From: Venturia oleaginea
Lineage: Eukaryota > Ascomycota > Dothideomycetes > Venturiales > Venturiaceae
Assembly (NCBI GenBank): GCA_013176395.1
Contig: JABMLP010000001.1
Span: 1 to 64,000 of the forward strand
DNA length: 64,000 nucleotides
Direction of reading: 5' to 3'
Shown: positions 53,729 through 64,000 of the stretch, one piece after another
How the letters are laid out: each line of letters begins with the position of its first letter
How positions within the stretch are numbered: the stretch's first letter is position 1
Notes under the pieces: generated by a model
The model's input: only the letters and a program-made list of their open reading frames with translations
Told to the model about the DNA's origin: nothing
Databases searched by the model: none
Translations under genes and position numbers: made by a program

Positions 53729-54870
53729 ATGTCCCATCACACAATGCAGACCGAAGAGGTGGAGTTAGATGTCACCGAGGCGGACCCCAGCAATGACGTC
53801 CTGGAAGGTTCTATCCCATTGGAACCGATGCAGGCCTCTCAAGGTCGTGCAGTAACCTCAAGCCGGGGATCAAAAATGCAAAGGGCGATGAGGCGGGAAG
53901 CCAGACTCTATGAGTTGATGCCTTACACTCTGACCTTGTCCGTTGGAGACGTGGCTCAATGTGAAATTGTTGAGAACGAAGCATTTCCACCGCATGAACG
54001 AGCAAGTCGCGAAAAGGTACGTGTTTGTGCATGAGGATGCGCGTTATCGATATCCATCGTTTTGGAATGGCGAAATACAATTCTTCATGTCTTTGGTCTA
54101 CAGTGGGCATTGGCGTCATCAATCTGGTCCACCTCAATCCTTTCTCATTTCATGTCACCTTTAAAATGTGCATCACACAGAGGACAAGGAGAAGCGGGAT
54201 TTCATTAACATCGCTCCTTTACTTCAATTGCGAAACCAGACAATACAACGCTGATTCGGTCGAACAGTTCATCTACCGGCTTCGCAACTGCTCAGGTATC
54301 TGCTATGGTGTTTTCACCACGGTTGACCCCAACCTGGATGAGGATCGTGAAGACATGAGCGCCCCTATATATGCAGTAGCACCAAAGGTTGAGACAATTT
54401 CGGACCGCCGACGCGTTCTGCTAGGCCACATCGTCGCGACGCTCTCTACCAACGATTTGATCAAAGACGAAGACATGGATCTACCACCTGACTGGGATTC
54501 GGGTTCCCCTCCTGCCACGTCAAATCTAGGCCATAAACCTTATGGACGAACGCTCATGGTACACTCTCTTGCAGTTCTGCCGGAATATCAAGGAAAGGGC
54601 GTCGGAACGCTGCTCATGAGTGGCTTCATCAAGCACATGAGGGATGCTAAGATCGCCGATCGCATCGCTCTGCTGGCGGAGGACGACCTAGTACCATTCT
54701 ATGACAGCCTAGGTTTCGACGATTTGGGAGAATCTGACGCCACCTTTGGAGGTATCAGGTGGAAAGATATGGTAATTGGCCCGAAGAAGCTCTGTCCTAA
54801 GCTATGGCTGACTGATTGGGAACAGGTCTACGATTTCACAACCGCATCACCGGCGTCGGGCTCAAATTGA
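53729..54870 (+). CDS. GNAT N-acetyltransferase, polyamine/arylalkylamine type
   Basis: Two exons, 53729-54016 and 54268-54870, with a 251-base intron (GTACGT...CAG) that ends shortly after a CTGAT branch-like site; product 296 residues. After splicing the frame joins ERASREK to FIYRLRNC, which matches the layout of yeast Paa1 and AANAT-like enzymes (ENEAFPPHERAS). Motif A of the acetyl-CoA binding fold is clear: MVHSLAVLPEYQGKGVGTLL, with QGKGVG as the Q/RxxGxG/A loop; FYDSLGF near the end is the usual motif B. Such enzymes acetylate polyamines or aromatic amines. The start could also be the ATG at 53744. The substrate is not shown by sequence. Confidence 0.8.
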
Positions 54871-55722
54871 TATTCAACACGCATATCAAGGCATTCAAAG
54901 AGTGTGGTTCCAATATCCATAGAATGGTTGATGATAGCAGTGTAGTTGAACATCAACGCGACCAGTAATCCACGTCTCTCACAACGAGTATGCTGGAAAA
55001 TTTATGTGCTCAGATCGACGTCGATAAATTTCTGGCATTTTTCAAACCCGGTTTTGACTATCATTATCGTTCCAGATTTGGGCATTGTAATTTTCCCTGG
55101 ACTGTCAGATTTTGGGACCTATTCGTACCCTCGCGTAATACAAGTCGGCTGATCTTTTAGCCTAACATCTAGATTCAACGAGTTTGCGTCCCACGGATCT
55201 TCCTTGCGACACGATGCCCAAATTGAGATTTTCAGAACCAGAATCTATTCCCGCCAATATTTCGATACGTCGCGCAACAATCAGAATTATACTTACTTTT
55301 GAAACTCGTCACAGTCTCGTGAAATTTCAAAATCATCAGGAAAACTAGCGATATCACTCGCAAGGTAAAACTGTCACAGTTACCTGACCTACCACCGCCA
55401 AAAGCATTGTCGAAAACCAGCCTCTTGGTGTGGGCCTCGGTCAGGACTCAGGATAGGGATATTCTTCTTCTCAACAAGACACATCCAACCGGAAGAACGA
55501 AAACCGTTGTGCAGTGCCGATGCGACTTAGTCAATGTAAATAGAATGGAGTTGACTGAGTTATTCCCGCAGTGCAGTCCAGGCAGATGGTTGTGAAAGAT
55601 TGGAGATTGGAGTGGGTTGGCTAAGATTCTGTTATCTAGGTACCCATGCTGTCGGTAATTTCCCGGATCAAACTCGGATTGAGGCCAGACGCGTCCGCGT
55701 CATAAACAACCGTTTCATCATA
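54871..55722. other. Intergenic stretch without a supported gene
   Basis: Moderately AT-rich. No conserved domain, tRNA or repeat was recognised. Confidence 0.45.
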
Positions 55723-55921
55723 ATGTGTTTCACAAGCTAGCTGGCCACCCAAGCTAGCTGGCGACTCCGCTCATGCGTCGCGTTTACCGTAGTTATTTTC
55801 ATTTTTATCAACAATGCCTCCTTTGTACGATCTTCAAAAAGAAGGGAGAATTTCTTTAGCTATTCAAGCCTTAGAACAAGGCCAGATTAAGAGCGTACGA
55901 ACTGCAGCTCAGTTATATAAT
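55723..55921 (+). pseudogene. 5' end of a Fot1/pogo element
   Basis: TA (55721-55722) followed by an inverted-repeat-type end ATGTGTTTCACAAGC. An ATG at 55814 opens MPPLYDLQKEGRISLAIQAL, the N-terminal helix-turn-helix of a Fot1 transposase, which ends after about 36 codons where gypsy G sequence starts. The other end of the transposon is not in the window. Confidence 0.75.
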
Positions 55922-57322
55922 GTGCAGTCATAGTTACAGATAACCTCTGACCATCGGGCTTGTCGTGCGTTCAACATCCTCTTGGTGGTAAAGTATTCCA
56001 GTGCGCGGTGGTCAGTAATAGCCACAAACGGCTGCTGCAAACCTCTCAAAAATGCGCTCCATTCTTCAAGGCCTTTGATTAATGCCAGTAGTTCCTTGTC
56101 GAGAATCTCGTATTTCAGCTCGTGTACGTTCATTGTCTTGCTGAAGAAGGCTACTGGGTGCCATAGGTTATCTTTTCCTTTCTGAGATAGGACAACTGCA
56201 ACTACTCCGTCAAAAGCATCAGTTTCCATCCGGGTTCGTAGCAAAGGGTCGTACAATGCGAGGACTGGCGCAGAGGTAAGGGCTTGCTTTAGCATATCAA
56301 AAGCTTCTATACACTCTTCGTTGAAATCAAAGATGTGTCCTTTGCGAGTAAGCCGAATCAATGGGCGGGCCATCCTGCCAAAGTTCTCGATAAATCTCTG
56401 ATAGAAATTGCAGAAGTCAATGAAGCTTTGAACTTATTTGACGGTGCGGGGCTGCTTCCAGTACTTAACAGCAATCTTGTCCGGGTCAACCCTGATGCCT
56501 TCGGTGCTGATGATGAAGCCTAGGTACTTGGTTTCAGTAACATCGAACTCACTCTTTTTGATGTCACATTGTAAGCCTGCAGCGTGCAGTCTTTCAAGCA
56601 CCTTGTGAACGTGCTGTGTGCTGCAATAGGCCTTCCGAGAAGATGAGGATATCATCAAGGTATGCGGTACAGAAGTCTTCAAGGTATTCCATTAGGATCG
56701 TATTCATGTACTTCTGCTAGGTAGCAAGGCCATTAACCAGTCCCTCCATCATGACTTTGCATTTGAAACTTCCATATCGGGTGCGAAAAGTGGTGAGATC
56801 CTCAGATGCTGGGTCTAGCCTGACCCGGTGGAAGGCCTGGCGAATGTCTAGCTTGGCAAAGACCTTAGTTTTTGACAGACGTGCTATAGTCTCAGTAATT
56901 AGTGGAATAGGATACCTATCCTTCTTGGTCAGAGCATTGAGTTTACGGTAGTCAATACAGAAGCGGAACTTCTGCTTCTCACCCACCGGCGTGGGCTTCT
57001 TGACGATGAGTACAGGCGATGCGAATGGGGATGTGCTTGTCTCAATAAAGCCTGAGTCAAGATTCTTCAGTAGCCATTCTTTGACGAAGTTCAGCTCATC
57101 CAATGACATGTTGTACAGAGGGCAGAATTCAGGCGAAGCCTTGCCTCCACCTTCTAGTTCAATGACATGGTCAACACCTTCTTTGTAGGTTGCCAATCGA
57201 TTCGAGTCTGCTTCTGAAAAGACATCCTTAAACTTTGCATGCTTTGCCGATAGCTTGTTGTCAATGAGCTTCTTCATGTCCACAGACTCATCTGTAGGTA
57301 GTCGTCCATCCAATGATGCCAA
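55922..57322 (-). pseudogene. RT and RNase H of gypsy G
   Basis: RT opens at about 57322 with CPLYNMSLDELNFVKEWL, FRFCIDYRKLNALTKKDRYPIP and LDIRQAFHRVRL. It is shifted near 56720 and again near 56660 in the polymerase motif region, and reads on with KSEFDVTETKYLGFIIS. RNase H (56373-55922) has METDAFDGVVAVVLS, DKELLALIKGLEEW and ITDHRALEYF. It ends at CNYD, where the Fot1 fragment is joined. Confidence 0.83.
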
Positions 57323-57431
57323 CGATAGCCTTAATCGCTATGCATGGTCTTCAGGCGAGTCTCCTTCGGCTTCAGCTTGCTGCTGCGTCAGTTCACATAT
57401 ACGGAGCTCAACCTCATGCAATGATATGGAG

Positions 57432-57687
57432 TGTCACGGGGCGGGTTCGGGTATCAGGAGGAAGGAGCAGCAGCAGGAACAGGTATCATTCAACAGGCTA
57501 CATACGAACTGGCAGGCAAACCAACAGGCAGGTTTGACGACAGGACGTAGCTCAAAGAGCTACGAATTGGTTGAAGCCACGCAGGCTTTAAAACCCTTTC
57601 CTCGGCAGAACTACGGTTCTGCCTTGATCACGTACCGTGGGGCCACCCCAACGGCGGGAGAGACTTGTCCGCGGTCGTACCGTGACA
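57432..57687. mobile_element. Solo LTR, TGTCACGGG type, in gypsy G
   Basis: 256 bp, TGTCACGGGG...CCGTGACA, with TGGAG at 57427-57431 and 57688-57692. It lies in the linker between protease and RT. Confidence 0.88.
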
Positions 57688-58135
57688 TGGAGCCTGCAAT
57701 GGCTTCCTTATCTTTTAAAGCTAGTCGAAATCCTGCAGCGCTGATGAGGCAGAGATCAACTCGGTCTTCTGAATACCAGGATCTAGTGCGATGGTCAAAC
57801 TCCAATGCCTCAATCTACACCTGATGGTTGCTTCTCTTGAGCTCCTTATCCATTATGTTGTATCCCCGGGCTCTACTCCATTGGAAAGAGTCTCCATAGC
57901 TGACGTACAGCTCTTCATTTTCATCCTCTTCGCTGTCAGTGCTATTGTTGGAATAAGGGCTGTTCAGGAAAGTATTCATTGAAAACTTAGAAACAACTTG
58001 TGGAGGAAAGAAAAGATTGAATGGCTTACTTTCCTAATTGATGGCATAAAGCCTGACTATATACACTAGAAGTGAAAGTGTGAGGTCATTGCCTGAACTT
58101 GACGTAATGCCAAAAGGCTCCTATCCAAAGATGTT
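57688..58135 (-). pseudogene. Protease-RT linker of gypsy G
   Basis: Broken frame with CLISAAGFRLALKDKEA near 57700, a linker motif (ISAA-type) often seen ahead of RT in fungal gypsies, and an acidic stretch near 57930. Several stops. Confidence 0.6.
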
Positions 58136-58954
58136 TCAACAGCTATCCTCGAAATCAGATAGGTCTGAGCATCCACTGTCGGAATCGCTGTCAGGGTAGT
58201 CCTCATTAGGATCTTCTTTGGCTGTTGGAGGTGGTGCTGGCGTGGTAATCTCGCGTAGAGTTGGCGTCAGTTTCGTGTTCTGCGGAACTGAGGGCTGGTC
58301 CAAGGCCAAAGTCAAGTCAACTGGCTCATTCTGAGTCAATTTGCGCAGTCTTTTCGAAAAGGTATTGTCCAAATTAGGCCTAGCCTGTCCTGCTTGATGC
58401 CTGACCTGGCTAAGCCGTCCACCTTGGTTCCTCCTATCCTGCAGTCTCATTGCCTGCTCCTGCTTATTGATGTCCTTTTGGATTGCGCTGACATTGATAG
58501 CTTCCGCTGGTATGTATGCATTGTCTTCCACCATAACCCTTCGCTGGAGAGGAGCTACTTTAGGCCTTGATTCTGGCCAGTGCAATCGATGGCGCTTGCA
58601 GTCCGGGGAGATATCATTGTATGCCAACCATGTCCTGCCTAAAATCACATCGTGGTGTCCTAATGTCACCTCTAAGCAGGGAACATTGTGCTCTTGCCTG
58701 CCATCCAATTCTATGTGTAGCAGCGTCGCATGTGTGATGTCTTCCTCCTTGTGGTCCTGGTATCCGGTGGCCTTGGCTGGCTTCTCAAGAGGTCGTCGCT
58801 CAACCTGAGGGAATCGTGAGGATAATCGCGCTGCACACTTGCGGTCCATGAAGGCGTAGCCGTTGGCTCCTGTATCAATCAGTGCGCGGAGAGTGACTCC
58901 CATTCCATTAAAGTAGACAACGATGTCAAAGATGAAGGCAGGGCCGCCAAACAT
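58136..58954 (-). pseudogene. Protease region of gypsy G
   Basis: 272 codons open. Near the N-terminus is LRALIDTGANGYAFMD, the retropepsin active site, then LGHHDVILGRTWLAYND, the usual ILGxxWL motif. The rest is a linker with an acidic, serine-rich end (DSDSDSGCSDLSDFEDS). The segment is intact as a frame but cut off from RT by stops. Confidence 0.75.
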
Positions 58955-59416
58955 CTTTGAAAGATTCAGTTCACCATGTAACGATACTCAATGTCTCTGT
59001 TACTGGGACCCGGTGTGGTGACTTCCACCGAGCCTAGTCGTTTAAAGGCAGCTCAGCAACCACTCCATTTAACTGTAAGGCGATAATTGTAGTAGCGTGG
59101 CAATTTCGTTGTTGGTGACCTTCCTGCTTACATTTAAATCACTTGTTCTCTCGAGTCAGTTGAACAGCTTCTTCGAAGGTTAGGCCAAAATCCTTGAACT
59201 TGTTGAACCCGGTGTCTCGTTGCTCAAAGCGACCACCTCCGCTGCCAGAGGAGTTGGGTCTGCTGTTGTTGAATCCTCTACTGCTGAATCCTCCATTCTG
59301 GCCATTGTTGCCTCCATTCTGGCGATTGCCATTGCCGTTGTTTTTGGAGTTGTCCTTAGGCTTTTCATTGCGCCTGCGCAGTTGGTCCTCATATCTGAAG
59401 TTGGAACAACACCAAA
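58955..59416 (-). pseudogene. Gag C-terminus of gypsy G
   Basis: Around 59180-59400 the minus strand encodes an Asn/Gly-rich stretch (NNGNGNRQNGGNNGQNGG) following FRYEDQLRRRN, and near 59120 a degenerate zinc knuckle FKCKQEGHQQRNC whose first Cys position is a TGA. The rest of gag is beyond copia H, off the window. Confidence 0.65.
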
Positions 59417-59598
59417 TGTGAGAGGTAAACTGAGGTAAGATATCGATTCAATGAGTGACTGCATGCCCTCAAACCGAGTGGAAAATGAGGGCTATATATA
59501 CACTATTGAAAGTACTGAAATAGGTTCTGATGGCTCGGTCGGTCTTGAGGCCGCCGGAGATATCACCATATTGCACCATATTACACCATATTGCAACA
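59417..59598 (-). repeat. 3' LTR of copia H
   Basis: 182 bp; on the minus strand TGTTGCAATATGG...CTCTCACA. It starts with three near-copies of a CAATATGGTG word. A TATATATA motif lies inside near 59495. The partner LTR is off window, so the ends rest on TG...CA and the adjacent polypurine tract. Confidence 0.7.
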
Positions 59599-59849
59599 CA
59601 CCCTCTCAGGAAGGAAATGATGACTTCCTGTACAAAGAAAGTGCCAAGCCTGGTGATACAACCCAATATGGAGTAGTAATCCGAGCCAAAGAAACCAATG
59701 AAATGTAGTGAAAAGAGCGTGATTACACAGTAGCTGACTTTAGGTAAATCCTTTATCACTGATAGTCGTTTGAGAGCATGAAAGAGAGTAGTACATTCGC
59801 CTAAAACTGCTAGTACACTGAGAGAGAAAATGGAGGTCCTGTTAGGATT
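59599..59849. other. Copia H 3' non-coding spacer
   Basis: The stretch between the pol stop and the LTR. It holds the polypurine tract at its left edge and no supported ORF. Confidence 0.55.
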
Positions 59850-62800
59850 TCAGGAGGTTCCAGAGACGTCCTGCGGCGATCCAAGTGCGGTGATGGGAGC
59901 CTCAAAGTTGACCATGCGGAGTAGAGTGATGAAGTGTGAATGTGCTTGTGGTGTAAGAAGCTTTGTGAGGCCATCAGCTGGCATTGCATTCGTAGGAGTC
60001 CACTCAATGTTGATGTTTCCAAGAGAGACGTGTTCCTTCAGCCAACTGCGATGAATATCAACGTGGCGGAGACGGGTTTGCAGTTTAGGAGAGTCATCCA
60101 TCATAAGACGTATAGTCTGTCTATTGTCGCAAAAAATGGTCGCCTTGCTCTGGTGTAAGTTGCAGTGGATGGACTCGAAAAATCGCTTCCACCACATCAT
60201 CTCCCGTGCAGCGGCGGAGAGGGCTAGTAATTCAGCCTCTGTGGAGCTCGTGGTGACAGTCTTTTGCTTGGTAGCACGGCAGTCAATAAGTCCTCCAAAC
60301 AGAAAGAATGTGAAGCCTTCAGAAGATCGCCTGGAGTCAAGATCGTCCGCAAAACTGGCGTCAGAGGAGCAAAGAAAGTAGTTAGAGGAGTCTGCATCGC
60401 CCCTATACTCATAGCCGTAGAACCGAGTGGTCCAGAGGTACCGAATACACTGATTGGCTGCATCAATGTGATCTTTACTGGGATTCTGTAGGTGTTCAGA
60501 GAGGACGGAATGAGCTTTGGCTACATCTGCACGAGTGATGTATGAAGCAAAACCAATGGAACCAACCTTCATCTGGTAGCTTAAGACGTCAGAATGAGAG
60601 GCTTGGGCTGAATTCTTAGGCAGATCTCGCACAGGCATTGGTGACCAAGTTTGGCGTGAGTTGTCCAGACCAAAACGGGTTGCGATCTTCTCAATGTATG
60701 CATCTTGAACGAGACCAATTGAGCGATTGTCTCTATTCCTGATGATGCGAATACCGAGGAAGTATTGAGGTTCTCCAAGTCGTTTAATGTCGTATTCTGA
60801 AGCCAAAAACGTCTCGAACTGTTCGATAAGATGCATCTGAGAGGGAGGGCAGGCGGTGATAATATCGTCCACAAAGAATAGAACAATGAGGCTTCCTTTG
60901 GTGAATAAACAGTCGATGCCAGGGACAGGTTTGAGACCGAATTCGAGGAGTGATCGAGTGAAGTGTTGTTGCCAAAGGTAAGGTGATTGCTTCAGACCAT
61001 ACGACGCTCTGCGGAGACGTATGTAACCACCAGGAGGTCCAGGGAAGCCATCCGGGTATGTGATGTACACAAGATCTCCCAGCAATGCATTGATGAAGGC
61101 GTTGATGATGTCAGATTGTCGCATTTCAAGCCCAAAGTAGGCTATGATGGCGATCAATGCACGAAATACGCGAGAAGCCAAAGTGGTGGCAGAGGTCTCG
61201 GCAAAGGTGGTCTGAAGGTCACCACGTACAACCAAACGTGCTTTGTATGACAACAAGAAGCCATCAGAATCTTGCTTGTATGTCCATACCCACATAGTTG
61301 GAATAGCTTTGTGACCCTTAGGCAAAGACTCAACTGGTTCAAAAGTCCCTTGGCCAACAATTCGAGTGTGCTCCTTCTGGGTTGCTTCGATAAAACCTTG
61401 GCGATGAGGGTGTTTGAGCATAGCATTCCAGTGCTTCGGAGGTGGAGGTAGTGAACTGACAAGCACCTTCTGTTTAGAGGCAAAGGAGAGGGCTTGATTC
61501 AGTCCCAAAGTGACGCCAGAGAGATTCTCTGTCGTGGTAAGAAACCCAAGGTGACGCTGCTTTCTGACACGCTTGGTGGTTAGAACCTCGTCGCTCAAAA
61601 TGGTGCGCTCAGGGCCGTACTCCATTGTGTATGAAGAACCTGAGGGACCAGCGATGACGGTAGGAGAAGCAGGTGTTGAACACTCAGATGGTGGATGATT
61701 TGGTGAGTTGGCCTCATCTGAGGCTGAGGGAGTTAGCGAGTTAGACGCACCCTCACCCTCTGAGGTAATAGACGGTGTCGGAGATGGTGATAGAAGTTCA
61801 CCTAGCATTGGAAAAGATTGAGGAGGTTTTAAGGTTTGCTGTTGCTCAGGTACCTCAGAATCCGATGCTGATGTGTCTTCCGGTGTATACATCGATGTGG
61901 ATGGTTCGCCAATGTCCAAATGCATGCTGGTAAGGCTGGGAAGAGGGGTTTGTACTTCGACGTAGTCAGTCACCCTCTCAGAAACACTGAGAACATCAAT
62001 ATCGTGATGTTTGTAGAGGCGTTTCTGGTCGAATTTGACGTCCCTGGTGCGAATGACCCTTTGCTGAGAAGGAATCCAAATCCGGTAAATGCCTGTAGAG
62101 TCATAGCCCACATAGTAGCCAATGAATGCACGACGCTCCATCTTCTGAAGGCGACGAGACTTTGGAATGTTCTTGTCCAAACAATAGGCTACACTGCCGA
62201 TTTTGACGAGGTGACGACCATCAGGCTTGCGTTTGAACACCATCTCAAATGGAGTCTTCCAGCCAAGTTCAGCTGTCGGAGTGCGATTGAGGAGAGTTGT
62301 GGCGTGTGCCATTGTCGATGGCCACATATTGGTGGGTAAGCCGGCAGTCTCAATCAGACATCGAGATACCGTGGTAATTGACCTTCCAGCACGCTCGGCC
62401 TTTCCGTTCTGAGCCTGAGTATCTGGTGCAGATGGCTCTCGAATAATACCTCGAATTCGTAGCTCGTGGTCGAAGGCGTCGTCCTTAAAATCATCGGTCT
62501 GTACATACTTCACTTTGAAGCCCCAGTTCAGTTCGATGATATTCAAATGTTCCACCAGAACCTCGCGATAGGATGACATCTTCGAATGAGAAGCAGAAAG
62601 ATTGAACCTCATCAAGGTACACAGAGTGTGTGAGGTATACCAGTCATTGTTGTAACCCTCATCATGATGAATCCAGTCAAAGGCGATCCGCTCAAAAGGT
62701 TCGGTAACTGGTGCACTGCGCTCCGGATATCGTGAGACTTGGCGTGTCATTTTCGATAATGCACAGCACTCACAATCGGTGATGCACTGAGGTGCGGTTG

Positions 62801-64000
62801 ATGCGTCAGTGAGGAGGATGCCAGTGACGTTATCAGTAAGGTGCTTCAAAGTATCCTTGTTGATATGGCCATAAATCTCATGAAGATCCTTACCATCAGC
62901 AATCAGGACTGGCTTCTGGCGTGCAGACTTGCGCACTTTTGTCGCAAATGAAGCTGGAGGAGCGGTTAAACTGCCATGTGGTGGTCTAACTGGAGGAGTA
63001 TTTGGAGGGGACATAGATCCCACCCTCTCAGATGTTGAAATGTCTGGATTTTGAGCCACCACAAACATGGAGCCTTCACGTCTGAAAAGAATGACGACTT
63101 GGCCCTGTGCATTGGCGATTGTACCAGTAGAGAAGTCTACCAAGAAGCCTTTGTCAAGAATTTTAGCCAAACTCAGGACGTTGGTGGCGTAATCGGGAAT
63201 GAAGAGAACTCCCTCAAGATGAGCAGAGCCTTGGCCAGTGGGAGTCTCTACTGAGAAAGAGACCTTGCCCCGGGCAACGATTGCTGTTGATCCAGTGCCA
63301 GACATCACTGCTTCGCCATTTGTGGCTACAGAGGTCTGTGAAAAGATCGATGCGTTATTTGTTATGTGATCAGAGGAACCACTATCAAGAAACCACTTGT
63401 TCTGATAGCTGGTTGGCGTTTCTGTCACAAAAGAGACGGCAGAAGATGGAAAGGCTTTCGGCTGGGTAACCCTCGTCGTGAGTGAAATTGCAGGAGTGTT
63501 TGTTGACTTCTTGCTTCCTTGATCTCCAGACGTGGACTCAGAGCGCTGACGAGAAGCCCACTGTTCCATATGCTTCCTTAGATTGACTGACGGCGTCTTC
63601 AATGCAGTAGCAACTTTGGCTGCAATGTCGACATCTTCCTTCCATCCTGGTTTGCGAATTTCTGCGTGCAAGTATGGACAATTCTTGTACCACTCCCTTG
63701 CCCCACAGACACACACAGATGGGTGCTTTGACTGACTGCCTGGTAGCGATGGTTGCTTCCCGTTGAGCGTGGCTGTCTGAAAGGAGGTGTGAGCTGATCC
63801 TTTCCAGTAGGAGTTGATGGAGCGCTCAGCGTTAAACTCCTCGATAAGAAGTTGAATGGTGGTTGGTGGAGCCCCCTTCACCACGGCCTTGGTGATGGAA
63901 AGACGTTGAGAAGCAGCCCAGCTGGCGTCGTAAGAATGTACAGCTTCAAGGAAGGCATACAACGGCCTCTCTCCTGTCACCTCAGGTAACTCCACCCTCT
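59850..64000 (-). CDS. Copia H gag-pol polyprotein (N-terminus off window)
   Basis: At least 1382 codons without a stop; the true start lies beyond base 64000. From the N-terminus seen here: gag end with a Cys/His cluster (CVCGAREWYKNCPYLH), protease WFLDSGSSDHIT (about residue 200), GAG-pre-integrase region (LHEIYGHIN, then DCECCALSK), integrase (AFDWIHHD, YVQTDDFKDD, AQNGKAERAGRS), RT (WVWTYKQDSDGFLLSYKARLVVRG, ASYGLKQSPYLWQQH, LFFVDDIITAC) and RNase H (SSDASFADDLDSRRSSEG, SSTEAELLALS, RHVDIHRSWLKEH). All motifs are intact, so it is a young and possibly active copy. Confidence 0.92.
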   Translation of the reverse strand, partial: RVELPEVTGERPLYAFLEAVHSYDASWAASQRLSITKAVVKGAPPTTIQLLIEEFNAERSINSYWKGSAHTSFQTATLNGKQPSLPGSQSKHPSVCVCGAREWYKNCPYLHAEIRKPGWKEDVDIAAKVATALKTPSVNLRKHMEQWASRQRSESTSGDQGSKKSTNTPAISLTTRVTQPKAFPSSAVSFVTETPTSYQNKWFLDSGSSDHITNNASIFSQTSVATNGEAVMSGTGSTAIVARGKVSFSVETPTGQGSAHLEGVLFIPDYATNVLSLAKILDKGFLVDFSTGTIANAQGQVVILFRREGSMFVVAQNPDISTSERVGSMSPPNTPPVRPPHGSLTAPPASFATKVRKSARQKPVLIADGKDLHEIYGHINKDTLKHLTDNVTGILLTDASTAPQCITDCECCALSKMTRQVSRYPERSAPVTEPFERIAFDWIHHDEGYNNDWYTSHTLCTLMRFNLSASHSKMSSYREVLVEHLNIIELNWGFKVKYVQTDDFKDDAFDHELRIRGIIREPSAPDTQAQNGKAERAGRSITTVSRCLIETAGLPTNMWPSTMAHATTLLNRTPTAELGWKTPFEMVFKRKPDGRHLVKIGSVAYCLDKNIPKSRRLQKMERRAFIGYYVGYDSTGIYRIWIPSQQRVIRTRDVKFDQKRLYKHHDIDVLSVSERVTDYVEVQTPLPSLTSMHLDIGEPSTSMYTPEDTSASDSEVPEQQQTLKPPQSFPMLGELLSPSPTPSITSEGEGASNSLTPSASDEANSPNHPPSECSTPASPTVIAGPSGSSYTMEYGPERTILSDEVLTTKRVRKQRHLGFLTTTENLSGVTLGLNQALSFASKQKVLVSSLPPPPKHWNAMLKHPHRQGFIEATQKEHTRIVGQGTFEPVESLPKGHKAIPTMWVWTYKQDSDGFLLSYKARLVVRGDLQTTFAETSATTLASRVFRALIAIIAYFGLEMRQSDIINAFINALLGDLVYITYPDGFPGPPGGYIRLRRASYGLKQSPYLWQQHFTRSLLEFGLKPVPGIDCLFTKGSLIVLFFVDDIITACPPSQMHLIEQFETFLASEYDIKRLGEPQYFLGIRIIRNRDNRSIGLVQDAYIEKIATRFGLDNSRQTWSPMPVRDLPKNSAQASHSDVLSYQMKVGSIGFASYITRADVAKAHSVLSEHLQNPSKDHIDAANQCIRYLWTTRFYGYEYRGDADSSNYFLCSSDASFADDLDSRRSSEGFTFFLFGGLIDCRATKQKTVTTSSTEAELLALSAAAREMMWWKRFFESIHCNLHQSKATIFCDNRQTIRLMMDDSPKLQTRLRHVDIHRSWLKEHVSLGNINIEWTPTNAMPADGLTKLLTPQAHSHFITLLRMVNFEAPITALGSPQDVSGTS

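Larger units (their letters stand above)
55922..59416 (-). mobile_element. Gypsy G relic
   Basis: Gag end, protease, linker, RT and RNase H in order on the minus strand, with frameshifts, one solo LTR inside (57432-57687), and copia H inserted in the gag at 59416. It breaks off in RNase H at 55922 against the Fot1 fragment. The integrase and both LTRs are not seen. Confidence 0.85.
59417..64000 (-). mobile_element. Ty1/copia element H (5' part off window)
   Basis: Inserted in the gypsy G gag, with its 3' LTR at 59417-59598, a polypurine tract (TGAGAGGGTG on the minus strand) next to it at about 59599-59608, a spacer of about 240 bases, and a gag-pol frame without a break up to the window edge. 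Confidence 0.87.

Noticed and set aside
53125..53796. 223-codon plus frame upstream of the acetyltransferase
   Set aside because: No domain, low-complexity composition, and it overlaps the first acetyltransferase exon in another frame.

Overview
The window is nuclear DNA of a filamentous ascomycete (Pezizomycotina; the subgroup cannot be fixed from sequence alone). The evidence is short GT..AG introns with CTAAC/CTAAT-type branch sites, single-copy genes matching the ascomycete proteins Rtr1, Bbc1, Ufe1 and Ddi1, and fungal transposon families (Ty3/gypsy chromoviruses, Ty1/copia, a Tad-like LINE, Fot1/pogo DNA transposons). There is no bacterial or phage content.

Layout. 1-33.4 kb is a transposon island. 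From the left: a defective gypsy element (A-left, minus), which runs off the window and sits in a copia relic (4.4-7.6 kb); that copia lies beside a Fot1/pogo relic; then a gypsy F relic (9-10.6 kb). From about 11.1 to 32.1 kb lies one old gypsy element (C, plus) split by a stack of later insertions. B (minus, 13094-23760) sits in the C protease and itself carries A-right (13229-18509, plus) in its 3' LTR. B2 (plus, 25093-31233) sits at the C RNase H, and a solo LTR lies at 31425. Each of these four insertions has an exact 5-bp target duplication, so the nesting order is read directly. A chromovirus D remnant (32.1-33.4 kb) follows. 33.9-41.6 kb is a gene island: a 368-bp palindrome, RTR1 (minus), BBC1 (plus) and UFE1 (minus). 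41.8-50.7 kb is transposon again: two Fot1/pogo elements 16 bp apart, a small 5-bp-TSD element, and a two-ORF LINE lying beside the 3' end of DDI1 (50.9-52.4 kb, minus). A GNAT acetyltransferase gene follows (53.7-54.9 kb, plus). The end is a broken Fot1 5' end, gypsy G (minus), and a copia element H (minus) with an open frame that runs off the window.

How the parts work together. B2 looks complete: matching LTRs, a 340-aa gag, and a long protease-RT-RNase H-integrase-chromodomain pol in the -1 frame. A is different. It carries the R-U5 sequence, primer site, leader, polypurine tract and 3' end of a B-like element, wrapped around about 3.6 kb of pol-region sequence from an unrelated gypsy. 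It lacks the gag capsid part and the integrase core, and both copies share a stop codon in RT. Yet A-right has nearly identical LTRs and a clean target duplication. The best reading is a chimeric, non-autonomous retrotransposon moved in trans by B-type proteins. In A and B alike, 11 bases just after the 5' LTR are the exact complement of 11 bases inside the LTR, which is the arrangement of Tf1/sushi-type self-priming.

Limits: intron positions, LTR ends and identities were read by eye; no alignment or database search was run.
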